A stretch of 64,000 bases of DNA, taken from positions 558,001 to 622,000 of the forward strand of contig JAFDXK010000001.1 in NCBI GenBank assembly GCA_018267965.1, given 5' to 3'. The number at the start of each line of letters is the position of its first letter. Within the stretch, counting starts at the first letter, position 1. The notes under the pieces were generated by a model that was given only the letters and a program-made list of their open reading frames with translations, made no database searches and was not told the origin of the DNA. The position numbers and the translations under genes were made by a program. This document shows positions 62,799 to 64,000 of this stretch, in pieces. This DNA is from Bacteroidota bacterium. Lineage in GTDB: Bacteria > Bacteroidota > Bacteroidia > Chitinophagales > Chitinophagaceae.

Positions 62799-63584
62799 CT
62801 ATTGCAATACAAACTTGATAGGTAAGGTAAAATATACCTTCACAAACCTGTCGTTATTCTTGCCGGGTTTCCAATTGTGCATACCATTTACCACTCTTAA
62901 GGCTTCTTCGTTACATCCGCCACCTATCCCTTTAATGACACGCGCATTTGAAATACTACCATCTTCATTTACTACAAACTGTACATACACCGTACCCTCA
63001 ATGCCATTGTCTCTGGCCATTTCTGGATACTGCAATGTTTTTTCAAAATAAGCATTCATGTCGCCGATATATTCAGGCATCACCTCTGCCCATTTTATTG
63101 GTGATGTTGTGGGTGGTGGCGCATCGCTGGTAATACTTGCAGTCGACTCGTTTGTTGTGTTTGCATTGCCACTTGTACCGTCAGTATTGCTAATACCAGG
63201 GTCTTTGGTTGATGCTTCTGCATTAGTAGGAGGAGGTGTTTCAACAAGTTCATCTTTTGTGATTTTTAAAACAGCATCTGCAGTTGTAGCTTTTGATGCG
63301 GCTGGTGCCACTGGTTGTGGTATTGGTTTTGGAGGATCAATATTAAAAATGGTTGGATTGACAGGTATGATTGGACAATGCGTAATATCTGATAAATGAG
63401 CTGCTTCCTTTGGATTGAATATTGCGTATACTGATAGAACAAGTATCGCACACGCTACCACTGAAAATGCTTTCAATGCTCGCGCATCATAATTTTTGCG
63501 AAGTAAGTAGCCTCCGTATGCTTTGTTCCTGTTGTCAAACAGGATATCTAAATAGTCTGATTTTGAAATTGATTCTGCGTTCAT
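62799..63584 (-). CDS. tonB: Energy transducer TonB
   Basis: A 261-residue protein. A cytoplasmic N terminus (SKSDYLDILFDNRNKAYGGYLLRKNYDARALK) is followed by one membrane helix (about 35-53), a Pro/Thr/Ser-rich periplasmic linker (about 75-165) and a TonB C-terminal domain (about 170-261, YFEKTLQYPEMARDNGIEGTVYVQFVVNEDGSISNARVIKGI, then a conserved W-P in MHNWKPG). It carries proton-motive force energy to outer-membrane receptors. It lies downstream of exbD. Confidence 0.92.
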   Translation of the reverse strand: MNAESISKSDYLDILFDNRNKAYGGYLLRKNYDARALKAFSVVACAILVLSVYAIFNPKEAAHLSDITHCPIIPVNPTIFNIDPPKPIPQPVAPAASKATTADAVLKITKDELVETPPPTNAEASTKDPGISNTDGTSGNANTTNESTASITSDAPPPTTSPIKWAEVMPEYIGDMNAYFEKTLQYPEMARDNGIEGTVYVQFVVNEDGSISNARVIKGIGGGCNEEALRVVNGMHNWKPGKNNDRFVKVYFTLPIKFVLQ

Positions 63585-63622
63585 AGTAGTTGTTTATTAT
63601 AAAACTCCACTTCGCATTGTTT

Positions 63623-64000
63623 TCACATTTTAGTTTGTAATCTTTTTGTCAGCAATTCTTTTTCAATCGGAGTAATGTCATCAATGGCGTAATACTTAAT
63701 GTCGTTGATTTGCACTTCGTCAATAATTCTTACAAAATCATCGTAAGTACAATCGTCATTAGGTTTGATGATGAGATGTAGGTCATGAGCTTCTTTAGAA
63801 AAGTTTTCAGATAGTTGTTTCAAATTGCTTTGTTTCTTCCTGATGTAATTGCCGATATCATTAAATGACATGTATTGAAAAACCACGTTCTTATTTAATG
63901 CACCTGAGTAATAAGCTATCTTATGATTGCCGATAGGAACAACAGTTATAGTGCTGGTGTCTATATAGGCAGTCACTGCTTTGTTCGATTTGTCGGGCAC
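63623..64000 (-). CDS. exbD: Biopolymer transport protein ExbD, C-terminal part
   Basis: The last 125 residues of an ExbD-like protein; the frame is open to the window edge, so the N-terminal membrane helix lies outside. HDLHLIIKPNDDCTYDDFVRIIDEVQINDIKYYAIDDI matches the C-terminal domain of Bacteroidota ExbD. ExbD works with ExbB and TonB in the proton-driven motor. tonB follows 38 bases downstream. Confidence 0.85.
   Translation of the reverse strand: MPDKSNKAVTAYIDTSTITVVPIGNHKIAYYSGALNKNVVFQYMSFNDIGNYIRKKQSNLKQLSENFSKEAHDLHLIIKPNDDCTYDDFVRIIDEVQINDIKYYAIDDITPIEKELLTKRLQTKM

Overview
The window looks like a chromosomal segment of a Bacteroidota bacterium, most likely of the Chitinophagaceae or a close relative. 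The evidence is: moderate-to-low GC; start codons without Shine-Dalgarno leaders; promoters of the Bacteroidota TAnnTTTG type; type IX secretion (T9SS) C-terminal sorting domains; LytTR/His_kinase regulation; BatD/BatE; a DUF1501/DUF1800 pair; and a 38-residue L36 with one cysteine. Family names come from recognised motifs; no database search was run.

Region by region. 1-5.6 kb: the 3' end of queA, the heptose genes gmhA-gmhB, then a self-contained translation/transcription operon infA-rpmJ-rpsM-rpsK-rpsD-rpoA-rplQ with its own promoter and a hairpin in four of its intercistronic gaps. 5.6-18 kb: a thioesterase, a cytochrome-like lipoprotein, YitT, tRNA-Ser(GGA), an MbnP/MbnH-like pair, TatD, a polysaccharide deacetylase, batD-batE, an SDR, a Dph6-like/Gdx pair, a second dihaem peroxidase and fumC. 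18-27 kb: an orphan AT-rich gene, a MaoC hydratase divergent from a PhaE-like polyhydroxyalkanoate (PHA) synthase subunit, prmC, ribD, EamA, YigZ, queG, a second deacetylase and pcm. 27-37 kb: DUF5683, Prc protease, lipB, two unknowns, an amino-acid permease, lpdA and a LytTR two-component pair. 37-42 kb: a T9SS cargo gene, then a repeat-rich accessory island with an FRG-domain gene, then an M28 peptidase and a PagL-like protein. 42-55 kb: DUF2461, DUF1501/DUF1800, dienelactone hydrolase, a TonB-dependent receptor, an acyltransferase, AIM24-like and DUF922-like proteins, an ECF sigma/anti-sigma/Spy-like operon and a Bax-inhibitor protein. 55-64 kb: lepA, YtxH, phaB, purC-hutU-ispF, an amino-acid dehydrogenase, tonB and the end of exbD.

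Most of the window is housekeeping. Functional threads that connect separated genes are PHA metabolism (phaE-like, phaJ-like MaoC, phaB), queuosine (queA, queG), envelope and LPS (gmhAB, PagL-like, deacetylases) and c-type cytochrome peroxidases. The most unusual parts are: the FRG gene nested inside three layers of inverted repeats (38.6-39.95 kb); a palindromic element placed identically upstream of the infA and phaE promoters; the MbnP/MbnH-like operon with an overlapping-palindrome operator; and the PhaE-like protein with a phasin-like N terminus and an Asn/Met/Trp-rich middle.
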